Part shown: piece by piece, positions 47,164 to 57,742 of the stretch
How the letters are laid out: each line of letters opens with the position of its first letter
Numbering within the stretch: position 1 is the stretch's first letter
Assembly: GCA_963556255.1 (NCBI GenBank)
Contig: OY744609.1
Coordinates: forward strand, 22,136,276 to 22,200,275
Source of the DNA: Allolobophora icterica
Taxonomy: Eukaryota; Annelida; Clitellata; Crassiclitellata; Lumbricidae
DNA length: 64,000 nt
Direction of reading: 5' to 3'
Notes under the pieces: generated by a model
Told to the model about the DNA's origin: nothing
The model's database searches: none
Seen by the model: only the letters and a program-made list of their open reading frames with translations
Position numbers and translations under genes: made by a program

Positions 47164-47450
47164 GCGATGGTCTACTGATTAGCGCGATAAACTATCAGCC
47201 AAGATGGCTGGGGCTCAATCCCCGCAAAGGCAGAGGTTTTCGAGAGTCCTGTTCCACTTGCGCCCTCTATCGCGCACTCTAGCGAACTCAGCTATAAAAT
47301 AAAGATAAAATAAAAATAAAGCGGTCATCAGATGGTCAGAAAGAGGACTGGTCAATCGCCGTAATATGCCGAGTCTAAGAAAATGGAGTCGTTGACACAT
47401 CATACCCGTGGCTATCTCTCGACGCCAGTTCATAGGGTTACCCTTCTTCT
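47164..47450 (+). mobile_element. tRNA-derived SINE (family A), copy 1
   Basis: A tRNA-like head (GGTCTACTGATTAGCG; B-box-like GGGCTCAATCCCCGC) is followed by the body ACTCAGCTATAA. The conserved 3' domain is GACTGGTCAATCGCCGTAAT...GCCGAGTCTAAGAAAATGGA. This domain recurs at 47668, 51526, 60880 and, inverted, 63790. Confidence 0.75.
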
Positions 47451-47473
47451 CTGCCTTTTACTCGCGTCTTTCC

Positions 47474-47760
47474 TGCGCGATCGTCTAGTGGTTAACGTGC
47501 TGTACCGTCAACCGGGAGGTCGGGGTTCAATCTCCGCCTGAGTAGAAATTGGATTTGAGATCTCTGCTCAACCTGCGCCCCTAGCCAACTCAGTTATAAT
47601 GAGTACATTGACTGTACACTCTCGGTGGGAAAATCAGACGGCGAAGATGAGATGGAGAAGACTGGTCAACCGCCGTCATACGCCGAGGCTAAGGAAATGA
47701 AGTCGCTAACACCCATACCCATGGCTTTCTCTCGGCCTAGCTTAAGGACAACACTTCTTT
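47474..47760 (+). mobile_element. tRNA-derived SINE (family A), copy 2
   Basis: The best-preserved copy: A-box-like TCTAGTGGTTAACG and B-box GGTTCAATCTCCGC. The body ACTCAGTTATAATGAGTACA leads to 3' domain GACTGGTCAACCGCCGTCAT and GCCGAGGCTAAGGAAATGAA, ending in CTTCTTTC. It lies 25 bp after copy 1 in the same orientation. Confidence 0.82.
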
Positions 47761-48830
47761 CTACATAAAAAGTGAGCTCGCTTTTATCCCCACGACGCAT
47801 AGCCCGCTGCATGTCGTAATCCCCGTTGGGACATTGATTACCCCACGCCGGTGATCATACATCAACCTCGTGGGTAACTTTATCGGGGTCAAAGTTACGG
47901 CTCGTGTACGAAGGGCACCTCGGAGTGGGGTGAGCGACCTTAATGCTAAAATAACTTTCAAACTCAAGCATACTGTGATGTTGATTTATAACCCGCCTAG
48001 ACTATCACTCGCATCTCAAGGCGGGCTGAAAAAGTCTCAGCGGCGAAAAAATAGCATTTGTGTAAATACGGTTCAAATATTTAAACCTAAGACAAACACT
48101 TCACCTTGTCACCTTGACAAACACTTAGCCACTGTAAATATCGTCGTCGTCGTCGTCGTCATCATCAGCATCATCATCATCATCAATATCGCTGTCATAA
48201 CAGTCACCACAATCATTAGCAGTGGTCTCTCCTTCTTCATCGTCGTCGTCCTCCTCCTCATCGTCACCGACCAAATCATCCTCACGATCAGCATCTTCCT
48301 TCTCTTCGTCATCCTCCTCCTCATCCTCATCATCAATCAATCAATTAGTCAGTCAATAAATCGATCAGTCAATCAATCAGTTATCATCAATCATCAATCA
48401 TCATCATCGTCATCATCATTATCGATAACAACTACATCGCGGTCGTCATAATCTTTATACCCTTCACAGTAATCGATATTACAATCCTCTACCATGTAAA
48501 GTTGAAATAATTATTGCACAGTTAACCCAACCTTTTGCACAGTAACTTGGTCCCTGTGTCTCTCCGTGTGTACGAAGAGCGCTACAGAAAGCACCTTATG
48601 GTGACCATACACCTACCCGTCTCAATTCGACAGAAATATAGGATCGGGTGGGATCAGTGTACGGTCAGCTTTCACCAACGTTGTATGAGTGGGATGGAAT
48701 AAATGATCTGCTTGTTTATTTACTATGTTATAGATTACACGGTGAATCATTTCAATTAGCCAGAACCTAATCCCTGAGCAGGTCCACAGTTTATATTATA
48801 TGCTGCTATAGAGAGGCAATTACAATCATG
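47761..48830. other. Spacer with GTC/ATC trinucleotide-rich tract
   Basis: No gene. 48139-48345 is a degenerate GTC/TCA/TCC run that produces acidic (Asp/Glu) ORFs on the minus strand; 48330-48410 has ATCA runs. Confidence 0.5.
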
Positions 48831-48837
48831 TTCATAT

Positions 48838-48859
48838 ACTATATATATATATATAATAT

Positions 48860-48914
<55 letters not shown>
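48838..48914. repeat. (AT)n microsatellite
   Basis: An AT run with two single-base interruptions. Confidence 0.97.
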
Positions 48915-48917
<3 letters not shown>

Positions 48918-49235
48918 ATAGATGTATCCGGAATGTGTGAGGGGAGATTATTTCAGTGGAATCTAATGGCTTTCCCATGTACTGCAGGTTTCAAATTACA
49001 GCAATTAATTTCTGTTATGTCTCATGCAATATGAAATGCAAGTCGATCCAAAGTGGTTTCAGCTGATCTGAACTCCTCCCTCCGCCGGAGACAAGCGGAT
49101 CTATACTCCACCCTTCTACAGGCATATAGGCTCAACTGTAAATCTTGCCATCTTCGTCAGCTACCCATCCAGCATAACTATGACTAATCTACGCAGTTGT
49201 GTAGTAGCAAAACAAGAGAGGCGCTCAATATAAAC

Positions 49236-49520
49236 TATGCCACAGACAAAGAGGAAGAAGGGAGGATAAACAAAGAGAAAGAAAGAACAAAAAGAAGAGA
49301 AGAAACACAAAGGGAATGACGAACAGAAGAAGGAGAAAAAAGAAGGGAAAATGAGATGAAGAAGAAGAAGGAGGAGGAGGGAAGGATGCGATGAAAAGAA
49401 GAAAAGTTGAAGCAAGAGGAGAAGAAGGAGAACGAGGGAAGGAGATGTATTAGAAGCAGAAGGATGAGAAGAGGAGGAAGAAGAAGAAGAAGAAGATATT
49501 TACAAAAATGAAGAAAAATG
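49236..49520. repeat. About 285-bp polypurine tract (GAA/GGA-rich)
   Basis: Almost entirely A and G on the + strand (GAAGAAGGAGAACGAGG-type). It is able in principle to form triplex DNA. The Ser/Phe/Leu-rich minus-strand ORFs are artefacts. Confidence 0.9.
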
Positions 49521-49559
49521 CAAAGAAGAAGAATAGTCAGACAACAATGCAACGTCATG

Positions 49560-50750
49560 GGTTAACTATGTCTTTGTTTCTTTTCTTCATTTGGCTGGTG
49601 ACATTGAAATAAGTCCCAGTTAAATTTCAGAGTCTAAACACCTGTCAATTGAATATTCGTTTACCTCAAAATCTCTACAGCGTTGCCGTTTCCACAATAT
49701 GCTGTCCGCCGTTCAATATTCTGTGCTCGTATCCAGAGGGTTTGTAGTCGGATATTAAGCGGACGCAGGTAGGACCGACTCTACTCTTATCCATGTGGGG
49801 CGAGAGCATCCAGCTGCGCTGGTCTCTTGACTCTCTTCCAACCTGTTAGGGGGTAGGTACTATAGCTTGCAGAGCTCTGGCATGTGTCCAAACAGCCGGA
49901 GACTACTTGTTGGGATCATCTCCGACACTGGGATGAGCATCTTGCGTGGCTAAACCCCGCGTTGCTTATATGAGCCATAAAGAGATTGAGCAGGATTCTT
50001 CTCGGTTACCACCGTTATAGTGTAATGAGTAAACCATCCAAATCCTTCTTATCATCCAAGTCTCGGTTCTATAGACTTGGAGAGGCTGCGTATGTGCCAT
50101 GAAAAGGTTGAGTTTATTGTTTGGTCTCATGCTGGTACTTTGATATGACCACGACGGCACATTCATCCATTTCTGATAAGATCGTTGGACCATGTAAGTA
50201 TGCTGGCGGTCGGCCGTAAGTTTGACTCCGGTAAAATGGTCCCAGAGTGAAAAACTTTTAGAAAAACCGCTATAAGAAAGCAAAGCCTATAGGGCTATAG
50301 GGCCTACGAAAGGTAATTAAGAGCATGTTTTGAACAGTACGTCAAAGGCCATAGAATCCAAAAGATATCTTCAACACTGGATTCTACTGCAGAAGGCCTA
50401 CTCTCTGCCCAGAGCAATTGATGCAGGAAGCGCAGAGTAGGCCTATCTCGGAAGTCTGCCTAGGCCTATCGCAATCTTGCCAAATTGCAGCTGGTTTTCT
50501 GTAAACGCCAGGACAACATAAATTTTCGATTGTCGTTGCTTTTGTTATCTCGAAGTTGTTTTTAGCAGGGTCTGCATGTCTCTGATAAGGTTTGCTTCCA
50601 GTTAAATCTAATGAAGAAAATAGCGCAGGGTGTATCTAGTCGCTGGGTCCGTGATCTAGTCAATTATAAGTGCATGCTGTCGCTGTCTCTGCCTCTGACT
50701 CCGAGCGAAACTATCAATACGACCTATTTATATTGCGCCGTCACTTTTGT
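49560..50750. other. Gene-free spacer
   Basis: No supported gene or element. Confidence 0.35.
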
Positions 50751-50758
50751 GTGTAATT

Positions 50759-51062
50759 CTTGGGCGTCCGGAGGGGGGCGAAAGGGGACAGTTGCCTCCT
50801 GAATTTTGCAAATTTTCACAAAAATAAAATCTTTTGATTATCATGATTATAACAACAGTCTCAACACGATTTTCAATGCAAAAAACAATTATTGAGGTAG
50901 GTCTTTGACCATTATTTATTATTAAAGTTGTCACGTGTTGTATGTTCATGAATCAGCTTTTTTGAATAAATTCTATGCAAAAACGTCATTTTACTCCCCA
51001 TTGAAAATGTTTCTCCCCCTAGAAAAACTTTCCCCCCAGAAACATTCCTGCGGACACCCATG
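50759..51062. mobile_element. 304-bp hAT-like MITE
   Basis: Left CTTGGGCGTCCGGAGG and right CCTGCGGACACCCATG pair as 16-bp inverted termini with three mismatches. Flanking 8-bp repeats are GTGTAATT (50751-50758) and GTGTGATT (51063-51070), with one mismatch. The interior has G/C runs and an AT-rich centre. Confidence 0.75.
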
Positions 51063-51251
51063 GTGTGATTCGATGCTGCACTCATCTCAGATTTAGTGCA
51101 AATGAAATGTGTATTTACCATATTAGCGTGAGACAGACATGCCCACATCCACACATACTTATACAAATCCAACAAATCCAAGATAACAGACATGTGAGCA
51201 CTTACAGAAACATGCAAACACACAGACAGACGGACAGGAAAATTCGACTTC

Positions 51252-51630
51252 ATAGTCTAGTGTTTGCATGCGAGACTGTCAACTGATATGTCAGAGGTTC
51301 AAATCCCGGCAGAGCGGAAATCTGTTTCAAGATTTCGGTTCCATTTAGGACCCTTATAGTCAATGTATGTGGGAAGATCATACGGTGAATGTAATTTATT
51401 TTTATTATTATTATTATTATTATTTATTAATTAATTAGTAACTTTTCTAGAGCCGGTGTCTAATGCACCAGACATCAACCGATGGCGAACCAAAGCTAAG
51501 CCGTAATCCAGAAGACTGGAATGAATGGCCACCCGGCCTGACATGCCGAGGCCAAGAAAACTGAAAACGTCGACATTTAATCCCCATGGCGCCAGTCGGG
51601 GATAATTTAAGAGACAGCTCTTCTCACTCT
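51252..51630 (+). mobile_element. tRNA-derived SINE (family A), copy with internal TTA run
   Basis: Head CATAGTCTAGTGTTTGCATG and B-box GGTTCAAATCCCGGC. The 3' domain reads GCCGAGGCCAAGAAAACTGA. A (TTA)n expansion and other insertions at about 51405-51480 lengthen it. Confidence 0.78.
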
Positions 51631-51764
51631 AGAAAAATACATCTATGGCAGCTAAGACAGATGGTGACGAACAGATGCAGAGCTACACAGACAAGCAGAC
51701 TGACAGTGGGGGATAGATAGCGTCAGATGCAGGTTGAAAAGTGATTTATAGAGATGCAGGCGGG

Positions 51765-52120
<356 letters not shown>

Positions 52121-52688
52121 ACAGGTGACTGACACAAACAGTTGGACGCGACAACACTGTCAGCGCACCACGTAAATCTGTTCGTATAAAAACTCACAAC
52201 TGCAATTATATATTTAACTGATCTATGTCCAAATTAGTCATATATCCAGAATACAATTTTTATACCTACATAATCTTCATACATATGCACAACATATCAT
52301 TGATATTCATAAATTATATACACACACTTAATATAGCGTCATTTGGGTACCTCGCAAAATAATATACATGTACACGTATTAATGTATATACAATGTACAT
52401 TATACATGTACATGCAAATATATACATGTATACATATACACGAGAGTTACTCAGGCATGTTTAACACTTCCTTCGTAATATTCTGTCGTCTGCTCCTAAC
52501 CTCCTGAAATCTGCAGCGTTGTAATATTGACGCCATTATAAGGTCATTATTTATCCGCGTATAAACACCACATTAATTAGGTTAAGGATCCGCTAATGCC
52601 GCTGTGCTGAAACAGACCAGGTTTCCCAGGTTTTTTTGATTGAGATGGTGTTACATCTGATGTTCATAAAACACGTAGGTGTTACATA
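52121..52688. other. Gene-free, AT-rich spacer
   Basis: Nothing recognised apart from TACATGTA-type runs near 52365-52440. Confidence 0.35.
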
Positions 52689-52965
52689 TATGCGTGTGTG
52701 TGTGTGTGTGTGCATAGCTTCGTATATTTGTGGATATATCGTAGGTGTTACATATATGCGTGTGTGTGTATAGCTTCGTATATTTGTGGATATATTGTGT
52801 GGGTGTATGTGTGGGTGTATGTGCGGGTGCACGTGCATGTGCGGATATTTGTGTGAGTGTATGCGTGGGTGTATGTGTGGATGTCTGTGTGGGTGTATGT
52901 GTGGGTTTATGTGTGGGTGTATGTATCGGGTTGTGTGTCGGTATGTGTAGGTGTGTGTGTGTATC
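52689..52965. repeat. GT-rich minisatellite
   Basis: A direct repeat of GTAGGTGTTACATATATGCG (52675 and 52742) is followed by degenerate GTGTATGTGTGG units. Confidence 0.9.
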
Positions 52966-53141
52966 TAATATGCAACGGTTAAGAGACAGAGGTACTACAG
53001 ATAGAGGCATACACAGACAAGGAGACTAGGAGTATAAAGGCAATGGCAGACGAAGGCTGACAAGAAGAGGAGGAGGCATAGGATCTACGGAAACACAGAC
53101 ACAGAGACAGAGGCAGAGACAGAGACAGAGAGCTACGCTAC

Positions 53142-53872
53142 TGTCGCGTGAGGAGATCGACAACAACGACGAGATGGCATCATCATTATGATGTAAGCGT
53201 CGTTGCCGGTCGAGATAGGATGATGACGGACGAAAAGCCAGTCTCCACTTGGGCAACAATGAAGGCAGTGAGGCCCAGGTGTAATCGGACACCACACAGC
53301 CAAGGTGTAATAGGACACCTCGCGGCTATGGTGTAACCAGACACCGCCCGCGCTGCAGGCGAGCGACGACCCGCGTATCGAGGAGCAATCTGACACTAAT
53401 TGACGATAGCTTGACGTGGGGAGGGGGGCTGACTGATGCACGCTGGAGTTCCTACTTAACAGAAGGGAACGGAGAACACGGGACTTATACTGCTGACGAA
53501 CGCGACGTGTGAACATCGGTCGAGCGAGAAACATCGGGAGGAACGACCAGCGGGGCGGCAGTGTATAGTCCGTCAGATTCAGAGACTGACGCGAAAGAAC
53601 GATCTGGAGTTAGGCTGTACGAAGCAACATTTGAGATAGTCCGATTTAATAACTAAACGCTTTAATACTACGTGGAAGTTCCCGTAGAGTTAGTGTATAT
53701 ATATATATTTGTTTCTTTAATTAAATTCTTTTATTAATTAAACAAAGTTCGTCGTGAATCTTCTATAGAAAAGTTAGGCACGTTAAATAAAAGTGCAAGT
53801 AAAAGAACAAGCAATCGAGGGTCGACATCAACACACGGCAAACACACGACTGGGAGACCTTCGATTGCGACA
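53142..53872 (+). repeat. 5' LTR, 731 bp
   Basis: TG...CA ends. A TATATATATATT run near 53694-53708 may serve as TATA box, and AATAAA at 53786-53791 as poly(A) signal. ORFs inside the LTR on either strand also appear in the 3' LTR and are not genes. Confidence 0.95.
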
Positions 53873-53873
53873 T

Positions 53874-53891
53874 TGGCGCAGTCGACAGGAT
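53874..53891 (+). promoter_or_regulatory. Primer-binding site
   Basis: TGGCGCAGTCGACAGGAT begins two bases after the LTR end. Its complement ends GACTGCGCCA and resembles the 3' end of a serine tRNA with about one mismatch. The tRNA identity is from memory of animal tRNA-Ser ends and is tentative. Confidence 0.65.
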
Positions 53892-54173
53892 TTTCAACGG
53901 AAGACGTCACGACGAAAAGCGGAACCGGAAACGGAAAGAGGAATCTCAACAGATCGGGACCAGCGGCGAATACAACCCTTCGCAACTGGAGAAATCGAGT
54001 GCCGGACTCCGAAGACGAAGGACTCGAAGCAACCGACAGCAACAGGCAAGGACGAGGAACAAGAGCGCCAACGGACGACCGACCATCGCTAGCAACGACG
54101 GACGGGAGTGGCAACGGAGGACAGCGGATCAGCCAAGATACCAAAAGACGGAACACGCTCGACGTATCAGAGG

Positions 54174-54380
54174 GTAAGTCCTTACTGGTAGTCGTGGTAA
54201 TCTGTGAGGTTGCGGTTGAGGTCTGGATGAGGATTGGTGTGCGAATAGCCGAGGCTTTTGCGTAGCTCCTTTTGCTCAGTTCTGTTCTTGTTGTATTTGC
54301 GGTAGAATTTTAGGACGTTGTTTTCTTTGATTTCTGACCAGCGGTGACTCTCCTCTAACTTACTTATCTTTTTCTATTAG
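54174..54380 (+). other. Possible intron in the retrotransposon 5' leader
   Basis: A strong donor (AGG|GTAAGT at 54174) and a pyrimidine-rich acceptor (TTTTTCTATTAG at 54380) bracket 207 bp just upstream of the ORF start at 54399. Splicing would remove upstream sequence and bring the ATG close to the leader. Predicted from consensus only. Confidence 0.4.
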
Positions 54381-54398
54381 TGAGCGGACTGTTGGAAG

Positions 54399-57300
54399 AT
54401 GGATAAGTTGTCGGCATGGAAAAGAATGATGGTGCGGAACATACCCCATCACAGACTAGTCGCATATCTGAGAAAGATGGGACTAGGAGAGGAGGAATTG
54501 GATCCCATGAATATGAACCAGCTCCGAGAGGCTAGCGCTGAAATAATTGTTTCTGGACGGGAGGCCCCACCAGAAGTAAGTGAGGAAGTAAGCCTAGATA
54601 GCATTATTAACACGACAGTGCAGAGGCAGCTAGTCGAACTCAAACGACTAAAATACGAGAGAAAGGAAGTGGAGAGAGCGGAGAAGAGAAAAGAAGAGGA
54701 GGAGGAAAGGCAGAGAAGGATCGAAGAAGAGAGAGAGAGGAGACTAGAAGAGGAAGAAGAAAGGCAGAGAAGAGAAGCGAGAGAGGAAGCGGAGAAACTG
54801 AGGAAAGAAGAAAAAGGGGAAACGGAGAAGCAGAGGAGAGAAGAGAGAGAGGAAGCGGAGAAGAGACTCAGGCTGCTTGAGGAGAGAGCGGAGAGGAGAA
54901 AGGAAGAGAAGGAGGAAAGGCAGAGAAGGATCGAAGAAGAGAGAGAGAGGAGACTAAATGAGAAAGGAGAGAGACTCAGGCTCCTTGGGGAGACGCAGGC
55001 TGAGAAGCTCAGGATAAGTAGAGAGGAGAGCAGGCTGCTTGAGGAGAAGCGGGCTGAGAGATTAAGGTTTCAGGAGAAGTTGAGGAGAGAAGAAAAAGAG
55101 GAAACAGAGAGACTCAGAATGCTAGAGGAAAAGCAGGCTGAGAAGCTCAGGCTTCAGGAGGAGAAGCAGAGGAAAGAAGAGAAAGAGGAAGCAGAGAAAA
55201 TAAGGCTTCAGGAGGAGAGACGAAGCAGAGAAGAAAGACTCAGAGTGCTTGAGGAGAAGTGGAGGAGAGAAGATGAGGAGGAACAAGCTAGAAGCAAGCA
55301 GGTGAGCGCGTGTGCGGTCCAGCCAACCGTGACCAGAGCTCAAGACAGACAGGCAGACAGACAAAGCGAGACGCGACAAGACGGGCCGCCATTGATACAA
55401 GAGATAGAACAGCATGCATTGCCGACAAACCCGGATTGCATTGACGTGGAGGAGACTTATGTAAGAGAGTACATGAAAGTGTATATTACGGGGCTCCCTG
55501 TGACATCGTCTCTAATAGATAGCGGGGCCGAATACAATTGTGCGCGAGCAGAACTAATCAGGCCGCTCAACCTACCTGTGGTCAAGCAGATAGAGGTGAA
55601 GGGGCTGAACGGGCAATCAATGATTGTGGACGTGGTGCGGCTGAGACTAAAGGGGTCTCAGGCCGGCGAGGACAGGGAGGGGGAGGTAAATTACGCCCCT
55701 GATGTTCGGATATGGGCGGCACTCATTAAAGACCTTAATGAACCGTTAATTATCACGCCCACTACAGCCGACTTGCTGCGCGAGACAGCGTTGTACTCGT
55801 GTCACGCGGCCAGCGCTCCTGAAATAGATCAGATTTCAGAAGCGCAGGCGGTCGCAAGGACTGAGACGAGTGAGGAAGAGGAGAGAGGGGAGGAGGTAGA
55901 GGGACTTGGGACGCTGATAGGCGAGGATTACTTCACGGTCGCCCAAGCAGACAGTGGGAGTATAGGAGAAATCGGTCCCGAAGAAACGGAGAATGAAGAA
56001 CCATTCTTCAATCCTGAGATACCACCCCCACCCAAGGAAGACACAATAGTAGGCAGAAGCAAGATGGCGGCCGAACAAGCACAATGTTCGACACTAGCAC
56101 CATTCTTGGCCCACGGGAAAATTGGGGCGAAGAACTTCTTCTTTGAAGACAATTTGCTCTTTCATAAAGACAAAATAGCTGGGCATTCTGTAAAACAACT
56201 GTGCTTGCCTAAAGAGAGAATAGACAAGGTCATCATCCAATCACCGGAAGCGCGAGGAGCAAAGAAGGAGGGCCAATGGCAAGGCCCGGCCATCATCGCT
56301 CAGGTGAAATCGCCCTACACATACATCGTGGAAATAGGGGGCAAAAGCCGCTTACTACACGCAAATCGGATTCGCAAATATAACGAAAGAATACAGCAAG
56401 CATTGATTAACAATTGCACCATTCTGTTCGAGAAGGACGAAGACTTCGGTCACGGGGAAGCGGTGGGTAGCTTCGTCACGAGGCAGACAAGGCCCAGTGC
56501 ACAAGTAGACCCTATTGCCGTTGCACACTTAACGGTACCCGAGCGGAAACAGCTGTTTAGTCTGTTAGACAGGTTTCCAGATGTGTTCTCGGACAAACCA
56601 GGTTTCTGTCCCGTCCTAGAACACACAATCACTGTTAGCGCGGAGTTCAGGCCGAAGAGTTTGCGAGCCTATAAGGTGCCGGAACTGCTCAAACCGGAGA
56701 TGGAGAAGCAGACCCGCGAACTTTTGGCCCTAGGTATTATCACTCCCTCACATAGTGACATGGCAGTACACTCGATGACGTGGCCGGATCACATGAAACA
56801 CCTAGAGAAATACTTAATGACTATTCAACAGTCGGGTCTGACCCTTAACATTAAGAAGAGTTCGTTTGCTAGGCGACAAACAACGTTTGTAGGTCACCTG
56901 ATCGGATCAGGGAGCATTGAACCGGATCCTATGAAAATCGCAGGGCTAGGGAAAATCCCTCAACCCGAGTCCAAAAAGGACATACGGAGATTAATGGGCT
57001 TCTTCAGTTATTTTAGGAACTTCATCCCTAACCTGGCTGAGACAGCCAGAATTCTCATTGACTGGACCCAGAAATCGGTGCATGTTAGGATACCCTGGCG
57101 AGCTGAACACCAAAAGGCGCTGGATAAATTCATGCACGATTTGAATAACACTGTATGTTTGCAGACAATTGACTACGGCAGAGAGTTTGGTCTATCGACT
57201 GATGCTTCAGACGAAGCAGTCGGTTGCCGCTTATTCCAAATTCAAGACGATGGAACAGAACGGCCAACATGTTTTGCCAGTTCTAAATTAGATGCTACGC

Positions 57301-57551
57301 AAGCGCGTTGGTCCACTGTGGAACGCGAAGCGCATGCTGTGATTTCTGCGTGGAAGAAGTTTAGGGATTGGATTTTTATGTCAAGGACCACCCTCTATTC
57401 TGATCACACCCCCTTGACTTTCCTAACTGCTTCTACGCCCACAAGTGCTAAACTTGCGAGAGGGGCTCTGGCCCTCCAGGACTTCGATATGTCTTTTGAA
57501 TATCGACCTGGGGCGCTGAATATTCCCGCTGATCTTTTGTCCAGACTATGA
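54399..57551 (+). CDS. Retrotransposon polyprotein, 1050 residues, with internal deletions
   Basis: Residues 1-80 (MDKLSAWKRMMVRNIPHHRL) are followed by a Glu/Arg/Lys-rich coiled coil to about 300; no CCHC zinc knuckle is seen. The protease active site is SLIDSGAEYN near residue 374. At about 585-612 an integrase N-terminal-like strand (LLFHKDKIAGHSVKQLCLPK) stops before the HHCC core. At 626-665 the integrase C-terminal domain (GQWQGPAII, LLHANRIRKY) follows at once, so the DDE catalytic core is missing. RT starts near 719 (LLDRFPDVFSD). Sequence jumps from LGIITPSHS to DMAVHSMTWPDH near 788, deleting the palm with the YxDD box. The RT thumb (FVGHLIGSGSI) and RNase H (STDASDEAVGC) follow, ending ADLLSRL. 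All junctions keep the frame open. Confidence 0.9.
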   Translation: MDKLSAWKRMMVRNIPHHRLVAYLRKMGLGEEELDPMNMNQLREASAEIIVSGREAPPEVSEEVSLDSIINTTVQRQLVELKRLKYERKEVERAEKRKEEEEERQRRIEEERERRLEEEEERQRREAREEAEKLRKEEKGETEKQRREEREEAEKRLRLLEERAERRKEEKEERQRRIEEERERRLNEKGERLRLLGETQAEKLRISREESRLLEEKRAERLRFQEKLRREEKEETERLRMLEEKQAEKLRLQEEKQRKEEKEEAEKIRLQEERRSREERLRVLEEKWRREDEEEQARSKQVSACAVQPTVTRAQDRQADRQSETRQDGPPLIQEIEQHALPTNPDCIDVEETYVREYMKVYITGLPVTSSLIDSGAEYNCARAELIRPLNLPVVKQIEVKGLNGQSMIVDVVRLRLKGSQAGEDREGEVNYAPDVRIWAALIKDLNEPLIITPTTADLLRETALYSCHAASAPEIDQISEAQAVARTETSEEEERGEEVEGLGTLIGEDYFTVAQADSGSIGEIGPEETENEEPFFNPEIPPPPKEDTIVGRSKMAAEQAQCSTLAPFLAHGKIGAKNFFFEDNLLFHKDKIAGHSVKQLCLPKERIDKVIIQSPEARGAKKEGQWQGPAIIAQVKSPYTYIVEIGGKSRLLHANRIRKYNERIQQALINNCTILFEKDEDFGHGEAVGSFVTRQTRPSAQVDPIAVAHLTVPERKQLFSLLDRFPDVFSDKPGFCPVLEHTITVSAEFRPKSLRAYKVPELLKPEMEKQTRELLALGIITPSHSDMAVHSMTWPDHMKHLEKYLMTIQQSGLTLNIKKSSFARRQTTFVGHLIGSGSIEPDPMKIAGLGKIPQPESKKDIRRLMGFFSYFRNFIPNLAETARILIDWTQKSVHVRIPWRAEHQKALDKFMHDLNNTVCLQTIDYGREFGLSTDASDEAVGCRLFQIQDDGTERPTCFASSKLDATQARWSTVEREAHAVISAWKKFRDWIFMSRTTLYSDHTPLTFLTASTPTSAKLARGALALQDFDMSFEYRPGALNIPADLLSRL

Positions 57552-57731
57552 TTGAGGAAGAAGGCGGACTACCATGTAAGGCACCGCGACAACTGTAAAT
57601 ATAATTTCTAACTGTGCTGATATTTTGTATTTTCATGGGAACGACGAGGACATGGTCTGGAGGAAATCGATGGAGGGAAGGACATCATTCTCAGCCGGGA
57701 GGCGAACCAATGACTGGCTTTGTCCTCCCCC

Positions 57732-57742
57732 GGGAAGGGAGG
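57732..57742 (+). promoter_or_regulatory. Polypurine tract
   Basis: GGGAAGGGAGG directly abuts the 3' LTR, the expected plus-strand primer for reverse transcription. Confidence 0.9.

Noticed and set aside
47164..47240. A functional tRNA gene
   Set aside because: Only A- and B-box-like sequence is present; the acceptor and anticodon stems do not pair, and a SINE body follows.
48109..48340. Acidic Asp/Glu-rich ORF as a possible nuclear protein
   Set aside because: It is a degenerate GTC/ATC trinucleotide tract; neighbouring frames give Met- and Arg-rich versions.
53133..53534. LTR ORF (also at 57608-58135) as a gene
   Set aside because: Identical in both LTRs, antisense to the element, without domains.
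53873..54265. 130-codon ORF as a separate gag
   Set aside because: It has no ATG start (it begins with TTG at the primer-binding site), shows no gag features, and crosses a strong splice donor.
55122..55415. Leu/Phe-rich minus-strand ORF resembling a membrane protein
   Set aside because: Antisense of the Glu/Arg-rich coiled coil in the retrotransposon ORF.
54399..57551. Endogenous retrovirus with an envelope gene
   Set aside because: The ORF ends at RNase H, and the 190 bp between it and the 3' LTR hold no further ORF; nothing envelope-like is present.
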